A DNA stretch of 39,988 nucleotides from Spirochaetota bacterium (GCA_038043445.1 JBBTBY010000143.1:1-39988); one strand, 5' to 3'. Positions 18,497 through 27,766 are shown, numbered from the stretch's first letter. Made by a program: numbers and translations. Notes: generated from the letters alone by a model not told the origin.

Positions 18497-19182
18497 TGGG
18501 TGCCTCCCCGATCGTTCTCATCCACGAGGATGATGATCTCATTGTCGTCGACAAAGCCGCAGGGATAGAGGTCGACAACGAGAGCGTTTCGCGCCCGACG
18601 AATATACTGAATGTAATACCAAGATCGTTCCCCGCATTGAGTTCCGTACCGATAACGCTCGTGCATCGCATCGACAAATACACGAGCGGGCTGGTCGTGC
18701 TCGCAAAGACGGCGGCTGCCGGTGCGTCGCTTGAAAAGCAGTTCCGTACCCGCACCGTAGAAAAGGAATATCATGCGATAGTGCAGGGGAGGGTGGCCCG
18801 CGACACCGGCGTCATGGCAGGGCCCATCGGACGCGACCCGAAAATGCCCAAACGCTTCGCCGTGATACGCGGCGGGAAGCCCGCGTTCTCTGCCTATACC
18901 GTGCTCTCCCGATTGACCGGCCATACCCTGCTCGCGCTTTTCCCCAAGACGGGACGGACGCATCAGCTGCGCGTCCATTGCGCACAGATGGGACATCCTA
19001 TCATCGGCGACAGGCTCTATTCAAAGCGCGCAGGCGACTATGCGATGAAAGGCTTCGCACTTATTGCAAAGAAGATAACCTTCGATCACCCATCGACGGG
19101 AAAGCGGGTGTCGTTCGAAACGGAATACCCGGATGAGTTCAAACGCATGTGCGCGTTCTTCAGCGTATCGTCCCGGCCATGA
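18496..19182 (+). CDS. RluA-family pseudouridine synthase
   Basis: RNA-modifying enzyme of 228 residues, shorter than RluC/RluD because it lacks an S4 domain. The catalytic aspartate is Asp60 in LVHRIDKYTSGL. The motif KTGRTHQLRVH near 166-176 and the segment GHPIIGDRLY complete the family pattern. The start overlaps the previous stop (TGATG), so the two are co-translated although their functions seem unrelated. The last 23 bases overlap the 3' end of the convergent pfkB gene. The RNA target (rRNA or tRNA) cannot be told from sequence. Confidence 0.92.
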   Translation: MGASPIVLIHEDDDLIVVDKAAGIEVDNESVSRPTNILNVIPRSFPALSSVPITLVHRIDKYTSGLVVLAKTAAAGASLEKQFRTRTVEKEYHAIVQGRVARDTGVMAGPIGRDPKMPKRFAVIRGGKPAFSAYTVLSRLTGHTLLALFPKTGRTHQLRVHCAQMGHPIIGDRLYSKRAGDYAMKGFALIAKKITFDHPSTGKRVSFETEYPDEFKRMCAFFSVSSRP

Positions 19183-20035
19183 GGCGCTCCGCGTTCCTGC
19201 GTGCGCACCATTCCGCTTTCCGCACCGCTTGAGCGACCGACCCTGTCCGCAGATACTGCGATATGAAACCCGCGGCGAATGAATCGCCCGAGCCGATGGG
19301 GTTGACCGCCGTGATGCGTGTCGGCGACAATGTCTTCACCACGCCGTCGTCGGTGTAATGGATGGCCTTTTTTCCGTCGGTGAGTATCACTCGTGCGCCG
19401 GAGTCTTTGCTCACGGCAAGCATCGTCCGCTCAAGACCGGCCGTCCTTCCGCCCATGAACGTCTGGGAGAATTCATATCGGTTTATCTTGATGAAATCGG
19501 GGCGGCAGTGCATGCTTGCCAGAAGGTCCCTGCCGCGAAAATCGATGAGCACGGTCTTGCCGGCGGTTTTCGCAAGCGTAACGAGCGTCGGCATGATATC
19601 GGCGCGGAACCCGGGGGCCCTGGTCCCGGATATGACCACGGCGTGTGCGCGCGGAAGCTCTTTCCTGAACGCGGCAAGCACTTTCGTACCGGTAGTACTG
19701 TCGACGGGAGAACCCTCTTCGACGATCTCGGTGGCGCTGCCGTCTTTCCTGTTGAGCAGCGTGTAGCAGAATCGCAGTTCGGTCTTCGCCGGTACCGCGA
19801 TGATGGGATATCGCTCACGGACGGCAAGCGATCGGAATATCATATCGAACATGCCGCCGGAGAACGTGATATGGGCGGTCTTTTCGCCGAGCTCTGAAAG
19901 CACGCGCGATACGTTCACTCCCTTACCGGAGAGATAGAAATAATGTTCGCTGCTGCGATTGACCTCACCCTCGATATAGGCGGGAAGTACTATCGTTTTC
20001 TGAAGAACAGGATTGAGGCAGACGGTGACGATCAT
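19160..20035 (-). CDS. PfkB-family sugar kinase, 1-phosphofructokinase-like
   Basis: Ribokinase-fold kinase of 291 residues. MIVTVCLNPVLQKT at the start and SGKGVNVSRVLSELG at 36-50 match the 1-phosphofructokinase/tagatose-6-phosphate kinase branch. The catalytic loop NPIGSGDSFAAG lies near 245-256, with Asp as the base. No phosphotransferase-system genes are nearby, so the substrate is uncertain. It is the last gene of a three-gene operon, nine bases after pyrE, and has no clear ribosome site, which suggests coupling to pyrE. Confidence 0.88.
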   Translation of the reverse strand: MIVTVCLNPVLQKTIVLPAYIEGEVNRSSEHYFYLSGKGVNVSRVLSELGEKTAHITFSGGMFDMIFRSLAVRERYPIIAVPAKTELRFCYTLLNRKDGSATEIVEEGSPVDSTTGTKVLAAFRKELPRAHAVVISGTRAPGFRADIMPTLVTLAKTAGKTVLIDFRGRDLLASMHCRPDFIKINRYEFSQTFMGGRTAGLERTMLAVSKDSGARVILTDGKKAIHYTDDGVVKTLSPTRITAVNPIGSGDSFAAGFISQYLRTGSVAQAVRKAEWCARRNAERLMAGTIR

Positions 20036-20044
20036 CGCGGGGCG

Positions 20045-20626
20045 CTATGTGTTCCTGCGGCTGCCCGGCTTTACCGGCGTACTGCCGCTTTTACAGAGCG
20101 CGCAGGCATCTGCTTTCCACGATGTAGCCTCGACCGAATGGAGCCATTCCTTGCGTATGCCGAGATCCGCGCCCTCGGGCTGTCCGCGGTCGACGATGAC
20201 GGCCGCACCGACGGTGATGCCGCCGTGCTTATCGACGAGCTCTTTCACCTCGAGAATGCTTTTCCCGGGGGTGCATACGTCTTCGGCGATGAGCACGCGC
20301 TCGCCCGGCGCTATGGAGAACCCGCGGCGGAGGCTGAACACGCCGTCGACGCGCTCGGCGAACATGGTGCGTACACCGAGTTCACGCGCTATACCGTACG
20401 CGATGATGATGCCGCCGAACGCCCCGCCGATGACGACATCTATCTTCTCGCCCTGATAGAGCGCGGCAAGATGGGCCGATACATAGGTGTTGTGTTCCGG
20501 ATACATGGTGAGCCTGGCACATTGCACGTAGCGGTCCGAGTGCAGGCCGCTTGAGAGGAGGAAATGTCCTTCGAGGAGCGCGCCGCTTACGCGCAGCATC
20601 GAGAGGAGGGTCTCATCGGTTCGCAT
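20045..20626 (-). CDS. pyrE: orotate phosphoribosyltransferase
   Basis: Joins orotate to PRPP to give orotidine monophosphate in pyrimidine synthesis. About 193 residues. SGLHSDRYVQCARLTMYP near the N-terminus and a C-terminal CALCKSG...VKPGSR segment match the PyrE subfamily with a C-terminal cysteine pair. The PRPP loop reads VLIAEDVCTPGKS, keeping Glu-Asp but with Pro in place of the usual second Thr. I chose ATG 20626 because AAGGA lies five bases upstream; ATG 20632 would touch that site. It lies 21 bases after the MORN gene. Confidence 0.9.
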   Translation of the reverse strand: MRTDETLLSMLRVSGALLEGHFLLSSGLHSDRYVQCARLTMYPEHNTYVSAHLAALYQGEKIDVVIGGAFGGIIIAYGIARELGVRTMFAERVDGVFSLRRGFSIAPGERVLIAEDVCTPGKSILEVKELVDKHGGITVGAAVIVDRGQPEGADLGIRKEWLHSVEATSWKADACALCKSGSTPVKPGSRRNT

Positions 20627-20647
20627 AATCATCCTTGTCCTGATCTG

Positions 20648-21871
20648 TTAACGCAGGGATTCCTTTTTCTCGCCGAGTATCCACTGCTCTGTCGATGCAT
20701 TCCCGCCCGCATCGTAGGTCTTCCAGACACCGTGTTTCATGCCGGTCTTGTACAGTCCTTCTTCGATCGGCTTTCCGTTCGCGCCGTATCTGATGAATTT
20801 GCCGTTGTAGTTCTTTTCGACAAGCTCGCTGAAATTCCTGTCCTCGAACGCGGCGAGGAACTGCACCTCGAAATCCTTTGCTCCGTTCTTATAGAACACA
20901 CAGTGTTTTATGCTTGCGCTCTTGAAGTCCGGCTGCTTATCGAGGGCACCGGTCTCAAGATAGTAATTCCACACGCCCATCTTCTTGCTGCCTTCGTACA
21001 TGCCTTTTGCACGAACTTTGCCGCTGGGGTAGTATTCGGTGAATTCGCCTTCCTTCTTGCCGGCCTTATACGGCCCCTGCATGAAGAGCGATCCATCCTT
21101 GCTGTAGAATTTCCAAGTCCCTTCCTGCTTGCCTTTCACATAATTGCCTTCCGACATGACGCTCCCGTTCGAATAATAGGAGGACGATGCGCCGTCAAGG
21201 ACATTGCTTGCGAACGTGGACCTCTGTGATACGCCCGCGCCGGGATAGTAGAACTCGGAGACGCCGTTGGTAACATTGTCCGCGAAGCGTATCTTTTCAA
21301 GCACGGAGTTGTTCTCATAGCGCAGCCACACGCCGTTTGACATGCCGCGCTCGAAGGTCCCGGAATATGCCATCGTGCCTTTATCGTCGAAGGCCTTGAA
21401 ATCACCCGTTCTCTTGCCGTCCTTATACGTTGTCAGTGAGGAGACGGTCTTTCCATCCGGGTGATACTCTTTCCACAATCCCTGCCGCTCATCAGCACCG
21501 TACTGTCCGTCGATGAGCTTTGAGCCGGTGTCGTAGTAGCGCGTCGTCGGACCTTCCAGTTTATCGCTTTTATAGATGACGATGATGCTCGTTGCGCCGT
21601 TCTCGTGATAGAACGTCCATTTCCCGTTCTTCGTATCGTTCTCGTAGACGCCCTCGGATTCTTTTTTACCGCTCTTGAAAAAGGTGGTTGCGGGGCCGTT
21701 GCGCATCGCATTGCTCATGATGCCCTGTTCTTTTATCTTGCCGTCGTCATATTTTTCCGTATACGGACCATTGACGACCTTCGGCGTCTGTTTGACGCTC
21801 TTCTGGTCGCCGCCGCATGATATGAATACCACGGCGATGCCCGCAAGAAGCAATATCGATAGATGTTTCAT
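20648..21871 (-). CDS. MORN-repeat lipoprotein
   Basis: Protein of 407 residues. A signal peptide ends in the lipobox FISC|GG, so the mature protein is a lipid-anchored cell-envelope protein. The rest is made of many MORN-type repeats of about 20-24 residues (patterns like GKWTFYHENG, GVWNYYLETG, GTWKFYSKDG). Such repeats are common in spirochaete and Bacteroidetes envelope proteins; no enzyme activity can be assigned. ATG 21871 is chosen because GGAGG lies five bases upstream; the open frame could start at a TTG four codons earlier. It has a near-perfect promoter and heads the operon with pyrE and the kinase. Confidence 0.9.
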   Translation of the reverse strand: MKHLSILLLAGIAVVFISCGGDQKSVKQTPKVVNGPYTEKYDDGKIKEQGIMSNAMRNGPATTFFKSGKKESEGVYENDTKNGKWTFYHENGATSIIVIYKSDKLEGPTTRYYDTGSKLIDGQYGADERQGLWKEYHPDGKTVSSLTTYKDGKRTGDFKAFDDKGTMAYSGTFERGMSNGVWLRYENNSVLEKIRFADNVTNGVSEFYYPGAGVSQRSTFASNVLDGASSSYYSNGSVMSEGNYVKGKQEGTWKFYSKDGSLFMQGPYKAGKKEGEFTEYYPSGKVRAKGMYEGSKKMGVWNYYLETGALDKQPDFKSASIKHCVFYKNGAKDFEVQFLAAFEDRNFSELVEKNYNGKFIRYGANGKPIEEGLYKTGMKHGVWKTYDAGGNASTEQWILGEKKESLR

Positions 21872-21897
21872 GACGTCCTCCAAGCAAGAGTGAACGC

Positions 21898-21925
21898 ATT
21901 ATAGAAGATAGGTGTATTTTGTCAA
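21898..21925 (-). promoter_or_regulatory. strong promoter of the MORN-pyrE-pfkB operon
   Basis: Minus strand -35 TTGACA (21925-21920) and -10 TATAAT (21903-21898), both perfect, with a 16-base spacer. Start expected near 21891, giving a leader of about 20 bases with GGAGG. A second TTGACG lies just upstream of the -35. Confidence 0.75.
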
Positions 21926-21938
21926 CGTCAACAGGCGT

Positions 21939-22949
21939 TCAGCCGCTTTCCGATGGGAAAACGGCCGATGATATCCGCCTGTTGTCGCGAATGACCGTAA
22001 CGACGCATTTCTTCCCGATAGTATCCTCTCCAAGCACACGATGCAGGGAATCGACGCTGTCGATGGCGTGGTCATTGAACGCGACGATAATATCGCCGAT
22101 GATGAGCCCCGCGCGCGATGCCGGCGTTCCTTTCTCCATGGATATGATGCGGATGCCATGCTCGACGGGAAGTTCGAAATAGCGTATTACTTTTCTATGC
22201 AGCGGGACATCCTGTCCGCCGATGCCCAGATATCCGCGGCGTATGCGCCCCTCGCGCATGAGGTGGAGCGCACTGAATTCCGCGCTTGCCGAGGGGATGG
22301 CGAAACATATGCCTTGCGCCGCGCTGATGATCGCCGTATTCACGCCGATGACCTCGCCGTGCGATGTTACGAGCGGGCCGCCTGAATTGCCGGGATTGAG
22401 CGATGCATCGGTTTGGATGATATTGTCGATGAGCCGCCCCGATCGCGAACGAAACGATCGGCCGAGCGCGCTTATAACGCCGGCGGTGACCGTGCTTTGG
22501 AAGCCGTAGGGATTGCCGATGGCGATGACAAGCTGCCCTACGCGGAGCTTCCTTGAATCACCGAGCGGTGCGTACGGGAGCGCCGATGCGCCATGGATGC
22601 GGATGACAGCGATATCGGAATGAGGGTCATCACCGATGATCTCCGCTTCGTGGCGTTCGCCCGAGGGCAGTAAAGCATCAATGGCATTGGCACCGTGCAC
22701 GACATGGCTGTTGGTGATGATGAATCCGTCGGGGGTGAAAATGAACCCCGAACCGCTGCCGCCTTCGGAATTATCCTCCGGGGGCGGTATGCGTTCGCCG
22801 TTCTTGATTATTACGTGCACCACGGATGGTCCGACGCGGTCTACCGCACGAATGACGGCATGTGAATATGCGTCGAACGCTTCTTCATCATCGATCGTTG
22901 TCCTGTGCGATCTCGCATTGGTAAGCGTTAGCCGACGCCGCGATGTCAT
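21939..22949 (-). CDS. HtrA/DegP-like serine protease with one PDZ domain
   Basis: Trypsin-fold protease of 336 residues. The catalytic triad is His82 (TNSHVVHG), Asp112 (HSDIAVI) and Ser189 (NPGNSGGPL). One PDZ domain follows at about 235-325. With ATG 22949 (GGAG six bases upstream) there is no signal peptide or membrane helix, so a cytoplasmic location is predicted, which differs from classical DegP. The open frame runs 303 bases further 5', but that stretch holds the promoter of the divergent fadD gene and no signal sequence either. The SHAVIRAVDRVGPSVVHV start of the domain resembles cytoplasmic HtrA-like proteins. Confidence 0.88.
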   Translation of the reverse strand: MTSRRRLTLTNARSHRTTIDDEEAFDAYSHAVIRAVDRVGPSVVHVIIKNGERIPPPEDNSEGGSGSGFIFTPDGFIITNSHVVHGANAIDALLPSGERHEAEIIGDDPHSDIAVIRIHGASALPYAPLGDSRKLRVGQLVIAIGNPYGFQSTVTAGVISALGRSFRSRSGRLIDNIIQTDASLNPGNSGGPLVTSHGEVIGVNTAIISAAQGICFAIPSASAEFSALHLMREGRIRRGYLGIGGQDVPLHRKVIRYFELPVEHGIRIISMEKGTPASRAGLIIGDIIVAFNDHAIDSVDSLHRVLGEDTIGKKCVVTVIRDNRRISSAVFPSESG

Positions 22950-23041
22950 GTACTGCTCCGTTCGTCCGGGTTTGTATTCGTAGAAAGGGTAATAAAAAAT
23001 CCCCGTGCGGTAAAGGGTTTCGCGGAGGGCTGCGCGGGAGT

Positions 23042-23069
23042 TTGACTTCGCCCCTTCGATTCCTATATT
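23042..23069 (+). promoter_or_regulatory. promoter of the fadD-acyl-CoA dehydrogenase operon
   Basis: Plus strand -35 TTGACT (23042-23047), 16-base spacer, -10 TATATT (23064-23069). Start expected near 23076, which leaves a leader of about 85 bases. The site lies in the divergent intergenic region shared with the HtrA-like gene. Confidence 0.6.
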
Positions 23070-23161
23070 GTAATCGGATAGCAGCTCTTTTTCAGATAGA
23101 AACGGCGCATCGCGCATGCGCTCAAAAAGTGCCGGCGATGCGCTTCTTAAGGAGGGGTACC

Positions 23162-25018
23162 ATGTACAACTCACTTGCCGATATGTTCGTAAAAACGGTG
23201 GATAGCCACAGTGAGAAGAACGCCCTGCGATACCGGAAAAAGGACGGTACAAAGGCGAACATCACCTATGGGGAACTATACGGATCGGTCAATGCGTTCG
23301 CAAAAGCCCTTGCCATGCGCGGGCTTGCAGGGAAGCATATAGCAATATTCTCGGAGAATCGATACGAATGGCTTATCGCGGACCTTGCGATACTCGGGCT
23401 CGGCGGCGCCGATATACCGCGGTCGACCGATTCCACGCGCGAGGAACTCACGTATATAGTGACCCATTCCGATGCCGCGGCGGTCATCGTAGAGAATACG
23501 CGCGTCCTTGATAAAATTCGCGATGTCCTGCCGCCGGCAGTGCCGGTGATAATGTTCGATGACGCCGGATCCCCGGTGCTTTCGTTCGCAGCGCTGATCG
23601 AAGAGGGCAAAGCGGCGAACGGGGACGATATGGCGTTCTATCGCCGTTCGGCAGCGTCGGTTTCGCGCAAGGACCTCGCAACGATAATTTACACATCCGG
23701 AACAACAGGCATTCCCAAGGGCGTCATGCTCGAACACGGCAATATCCTCCATAATGTCGAGGCGCTCCCCGGCATGGTCGCACTTTCCGCCGCAGACAAG
23801 CTCGTTTCGATACTGCCGATATGGCATATCTATGAGCGGATGATATGCTATGCGGTCGTTTCTGTCGGCGCATTTTCCGTTTACAGCAGCAAGCGCGATG
23901 TGCGCACCGATCTTGCCGAAGAGCGGCCGACGGTGTTCATCTCAGTACCGGCGATATGGATAAATATGCACCGCACGGTGATGACGCGGATACACCGTGA
24001 GCACGGGCTCAAACGGCCGCTCGCGCAATTTCTTATCAGGCATTCCTTGCGGTATATCCGCTACCGGCGCCTCATGCGCAATGAAATGATATTGTACAGG
24101 GATGATACGGTCCGCGCTCACATGAAGGAGCTTCATCCCGGTCCGTTCGACGGTCTCTTCCATGCGCTCGCAGGAAAACTGGTATATGCAAAACTGCAGC
24201 ATGCCACCGGCGGCAGGCTCAGGCTTACGATATCCGGCGGCGGCGCGCTCCCGATGTATGCCGAGGATTTCTTCGAGGCAGCAGGAGTTCCGCTCGCGGT
24301 AGGGTGGGGGATAACCGAGACATCGCCGGTGCTCACCGTACGGCTGATCGAGGAGAACATACGCGGTACTGCGGGCAAGCCCGTTCCCGGGGTAGCGGTC
24401 GAAGTACGCGGTGCCGACGGCAAAAAACTCCCTGATGGCGACGTCGGGGTTCTCTGGGTGAAAGGCCCCAATGTCATGCGCGGATATTACAAGGAACCGG
24501 AGCGTACGGCTACGGTCATCGTGAACGGATGGTTCAATACCGGCGATATCGGCGCGATAACGAAGCAGGGGCATGTGGTGATAATAGGCCGCGAGAAGGA
24601 AACGATAGTGCTTGTCAGCGGGGAGAATGTCGAGCCGGTGCCGATCGAAGACAAACTCACCGAGTCGCCGTTCATCGAGCAGGCGATGCTCGCCGGTCAG
24701 GATAAGGAATATATCACAGCGCTTATAGTGCCGAATGCGGACAATCTGTCGCATCATTTCGGCGACGGTACAGCTGTTTCCCACAAGGATATCATCGCCC
24801 ATGCGGGAACATATGAAATGATAAAGGCTGAGATAGAGCGATTGGTGAACTCGCTCGCACGGGTAAAAAGTTACGAGCGCATCGTGCGCTTTTCGCTCGT
24901 CGAAGAGCCGTTCAGCATTGAGAACGGGCTCCTTACGCAGTCGATGAAGATGAAACGCAATCTGATCGCGGAGAAATATCGCGACGTGATCTCGAGGATG
25001 TATCCCGCACGGGGATAA
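23162..25018 (+). CDS. long-chain acyl-CoA synthetase (FadD-like)
   Basis: AMP-forming ligase of 618 residues that activates fatty acids to acyl-CoA. The ATP loop YTSGTTGIPKG lies near residues 177-187. LTISGGGALPMYAEDFF and GWGITETSPV are the adenylate-binding region, and WFNTGDIG the Asp motif. The C-terminal lid has GREKETIVLVSGENVEP. I chose ATG 23162, preceded by AAGGAGGGG, over the longer open frame, which begins in the promoter region. It is followed 11 bases later by an acyl-CoA dehydrogenase, a pairing typical of fatty-acid oxidation. Chain length preference is not known. Confidence 0.93.
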   Translation: MYNSLADMFVKTVDSHSEKNALRYRKKDGTKANITYGELYGSVNAFAKALAMRGLAGKHIAIFSENRYEWLIADLAILGLGGADIPRSTDSTREELTYIVTHSDAAAVIVENTRVLDKIRDVLPPAVPVIMFDDAGSPVLSFAALIEEGKAANGDDMAFYRRSAASVSRKDLATIIYTSGTTGIPKGVMLEHGNILHNVEALPGMVALSAADKLVSILPIWHIYERMICYAVVSVGAFSVYSSKRDVRTDLAEERPTVFISVPAIWINMHRTVMTRIHREHGLKRPLAQFLIRHSLRYIRYRRLMRNEMILYRDDTVRAHMKELHPGPFDGLFHALAGKLVYAKLQHATGGRLRLTISGGGALPMYAEDFFEAAGVPLAVGWGITETSPVLTVRLIEENIRGTAGKPVPGVAVEVRGADGKKLPDGDVGVLWVKGPNVMRGYYKEPERTATVIVNGWFNTGDIGAITKQGHVVIIGREKETIVLVSGENVEPVPIEDKLTESPFIEQAMLAGQDKEYITALIVPNADNLSHHFGDGTAVSHKDIIAHAGTYEMIKAEIERLVNSLARVKSYERIVRFSLVEEPFSIENGLLTQSMKMKRNLIAEKYRDVISRMYPARG

Positions 25019-25029
25019 GGAGTAGTACC

Positions 25030-26181
25030 ATGCTGGTCACACGATCACTGACGGCCGATCAGGAACGGATACAGAAGCTCGCCCGCGAACTGGCCCGGGA
25101 ATATATCGCACCGATAGCCCGCGAGCTCGATGAAAGCGAAGCGTTCCCGCGCGAAGCGATATTCGCGCTCGGCAGGGAAGGGCTTTTCGGCATAAGCATC
25201 CCAAAGGAGTACGGCGGCATGGGCCTCGGGATATTCGAATTCTGTCTCGCCACCGAGGAGATAGCCCGTATCGACGGTGCGGCCTCGACGGCATTTGCGG
25301 CGACGCTGCTCGGCGCACTGCCGATAATACTCTACGGCACCCACGAGCAGAAGCTGAAATACCTGACGCCGATAGCCCGCGGTGAGAAGTTAGCATCATT
25401 CGCATTGTCAGAACCGGGGGCGGGTTCGGATGCCGGAACGCTCGAAACGACGGCGATGCGCGATGGCGACAACTATATCATCTCCGGGGCCAAACGGTTC
25501 ATAACGAATGCAGGGCAATCGGACATCTATTCAGTGTTCGCTGTTACCGATAAGAGTCGCGGCCCACGCGGTATTTCATCGTTCATTATAGAGAAGGGCG
25601 CGCCGGGTATGAAATTCGGCGAGCCGCATAAGAAGATGGGCATACGCGCCAGCGCCACCTGCAATATCGCTTTCGATCATGTGGCGGTGCCGGCAGAAAA
25701 TCTCATCGGCGGCAAGGAGAATATGGGATTTATCCACGCGATACGCACCTTTGAGCATTCGCGTCCGGGGGTGGCAGCGCAGGCCGTCGGCATTGCGCAG
25801 GGGGCGCTCGATCTCGCATTACGGTACGCAAAAAAGCGCGAGCAGTTCGGAAAAACGATAAGCACGTTCCAGGGGATACAGTGGATGCTCGCCGATATGG
25901 AGATCAAGGTCGAAGCGGCACGGGCGCTGACCTATGCGGTCATCGATATGGTGGTGCGCGGCGACAGGGAAGTGAGCGCTGCGGCTGCCGCCGCGAAGGT
26001 GTTCGCTTCGGACACGGCGATGCAGGTGACAACAGATGCGGTGCAGATATACGGCGGGTGGGGATACATGCGCGTATTCGAGGTGGAGCGCTTCATGCGC
26101 GACGCAAAGGTGACGCAGATATACGAGGGTACGAACCAGATACAGCGGAATATCATCGCGCTTCGCATGATAAAAGGATAG
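25030..26181 (+). CDS. acyl-CoA dehydrogenase
   Basis: FAD enzyme of 383 residues that makes the alpha-beta double bond in acyl-CoA. ALSEPGAGSDAG near 130-141 and YIISGAKRFITNAG near 152-165 are family flavin and substrate segments. The catalytic base is Glu366 in IYEGTNQIQR, as in short-chain and butyryl-CoA dehydrogenases. GGWGYM near 341-346 is also typical. No electron-transfer flavoprotein genes are in the window. AAGGAG precedes the ATG. It is co-transcribed with the upstream ligase and ends three bases before the convergent dnaX stop. Confidence 0.95.
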   Translation: MLVTRSLTADQERIQKLARELAREYIAPIARELDESEAFPREAIFALGREGLFGISIPKEYGGMGLGIFEFCLATEEIARIDGAASTAFAATLLGALPIILYGTHEQKLKYLTPIARGEKLASFALSEPGAGSDAGTLETTAMRDGDNYIISGAKRFITNAGQSDIYSVFAVTDKSRGPRGISSFIIEKGAPGMKFGEPHKKMGIRASATCNIAFDHVAVPAENLIGGKENMGFIHAIRTFEHSRPGVAAQAVGIAQGALDLALRYAKKREQFGKTISTFQGIQWMLADMEIKVEAARALTYAVIDMVVRGDREVSAAAAAAKVFASDTAMQVTTDAVQIYGGWGYMRVFEVERFMRDAKVTQIYEGTNQIQRNIIALRMIKG

Positions 26182-26184
26182 CGG

Positions 26185-27738
26185 TCACTGCTGCGAATCG
26201 ATGATCGTCCCGTTGAACATCTCTTTCAGCTTATCGAATTGGTCCGACTGTGCTTTTTCCGCGGCGACAAAAATGAATTCAATATCGGCGCGGCTCGTGT
26301 TCTCCGCAATGGCCTGCTTTATGACATCCTTCGCACGTTTATCCTGCTCAATAAGCGAAAGGATATTTGCCGGGAGCGACACGATGAGCTTAACGCCGTC
26401 TTTCCCCACCGCATTCCCCTGTGAAAGGTAGCTGTATATCGAGGGGCTGATCTTGCTTATCGACGCGAGCACTGCTTTGAAGAAACGCTGCTTGCTGTCC
26501 TCGCCGGATGCTACTTCCGCTGCAGCAGCGGCGGGCGCGGCCGGTGCTGCGGGCTGCACGACGTGCGATGCGTTTCGCACGGGTGCGGGGGGCGGCGTGT
26601 ATGCCGCGGCGGGCGCGGACAATAGATCGGCCGGCTGAATGAGATTGGACGGGTTCAAGAGCTTCAACGCCCTGAGCTCGAATATGAGCATGGGATCGTT
26701 CGCCATGCGCACCTGATAATCGAGCCCGAGGGTGTAATCGACGATGTTCTCAAGTTCACGGTCATCGAATGCAGCCACGAACGGGGCCATCTCTTCACGC
26801 TCGGAATCGGGTATCTCCAGTATGCGCGCATCGGAGATGCCGCTTTTCATGAGAAGCGATACGCGCAGATACTCGATGATGTTCGCAAGGTACGTACGTA
26901 TATCGACGCCGCTCTCACGGAGCTCGGCAATAAGAGCGAAGTATGCCGGCTTGTCCTGCTCGGTCATGGCGCTGAAAAGTTTTTTCACAAGCCCGAAATT
27001 ATTGCTTCCGACCACGGCAAGAACATCCTGCGCACTGATATGCCCGCTCGCGGACGTATACGCAATCATCTTTTCCAGTATCGTTTCGCTGTCGCGTACC
27101 GACCCGCGGGAGTGCTTTGCGATAAGGAATATCGCTTCCGCATCGTAGGATACCTTTTCATTCTCGAGTATCTTTTTCAGTATCTGTTCAAGGTCGCCGA
27201 TGGAAAGCGTTTTGAAGCGATACTGCTGGCAGCGGCTCCTCACCGTCGGGAGCACCTTCTCCGCTTCCGTCGTTGCAAGTATGAACACGATGTGCGACGG
27301 CGGCTCCTCGAGCGTTTTGAGGAGCGCGTTGAACGCCTCGACGGTTATCTGATGCACTTCATCGATGATGTATATCTTGAATTTCCCGGCGGCGGGGGAT
27401 ATGCGTACCGTTTCTATTATTTCTCTGATATTATCGATACCGCGATTCGATGCGCCGTCTATCTCTATCACATCGAGCGGGTTCCCGTCGGCTATCTGCG
27501 TGCAGGACGAACAGACGCCGCAGGGCTTGTCCGTCGGCCCCTGTTCACAGTTAAGCGCTTTCGCAATGATGCGTGCAAGCGATGTCTTTCCGACACCGTG
27601 CGGTCCCGAGAAGAGATAGGCATGTGCATGCTTGCCGGCGGCAATACTTCGCGCTATCGTCTCGGTGATATGCTCCTGTCCGATCACTTCGGTAAAGACC
27701 GTGGGGCGGTACTTTCGCGCGATCACTTTATATGCCAC
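26185..27738 (-). CDS. dnaX: DNA polymerase III gamma/tau subunit
   Basis: Clamp-loader ATPase of 517 residues. The AAA+ P-loop GPHGVGKT is at residues 45-52, the zinc cysteines are Cys64, Cys73, Cys76 and Cys79, Walker B is YIIDEVHQ, and the sensor/arginine segment is LPTVRSRCQQYRF. A Pro/Ala-rich linker near 395-430 leads to the tau-type C-terminal domain. I chose GTG 27738 because GAGG lies five bases upstream and the protein then starts like other DnaX proteins (VAYKVIARKYRP). A TTG at 27768 would lie in the U-tract of the SRP RNA. No frameshift slippery run was recognised. It is the last member of the stable-RNA unit. Confidence 0.95.
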   Translation of the reverse strand: MAYKVIARKYRPTVFTEVIGQEHITETIARSIAAGKHAHAYLFSGPHGVGKTSLARIIAKALNCEQGPTDKPCGVCSSCTQIADGNPLDVIEIDGASNRGIDNIREIIETVRISPAAGKFKIYIIDEVHQITVEAFNALLKTLEEPPSHIVFILATTEAEKVLPTVRSRCQQYRFKTLSIGDLEQILKKILENEKVSYDAEAIFLIAKHSRGSVRDSETILEKMIAYTSASGHISAQDVLAVVGSNNFGLVKKLFSAMTEQDKPAYFALIAELRESGVDIRTYLANIIEYLRVSLLMKSGISDARILEIPDSEREEMAPFVAAFDDRELENIVDYTLGLDYQVRMANDPMLIFELRALKLLNPSNLIQPADLLSAPAAAYTPPPAPVRNASHVVQPAAPAAPAAAAAEVASGEDSKQRFFKAVLASISKISPSIYSYLSQGNAVGKDGVKLIVSLPANILSLIEQDKRAKDVIKQAIAENTSRADIEFIFVAAEKAQSDQFDKLKEMFNGTIIDSQQ

Positions 27739-27766
27739 ATCACCCTCGGTAGTGGTACGTATGGTC

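Noticed and set aside
22943-23161. Longer fadD frame starting at 22943
   Set aside because: The extension translates promoter and leader DNA, and AAGGAGGGG directly before ATG 23162 decides the start.
22950-23252. N-terminal extension of the HtrA-like gene
   Set aside because: The stretch has no signal sequence, overlaps the divergent fadD promoter and leader, and the ATG at 22949 has its own ribosome site.
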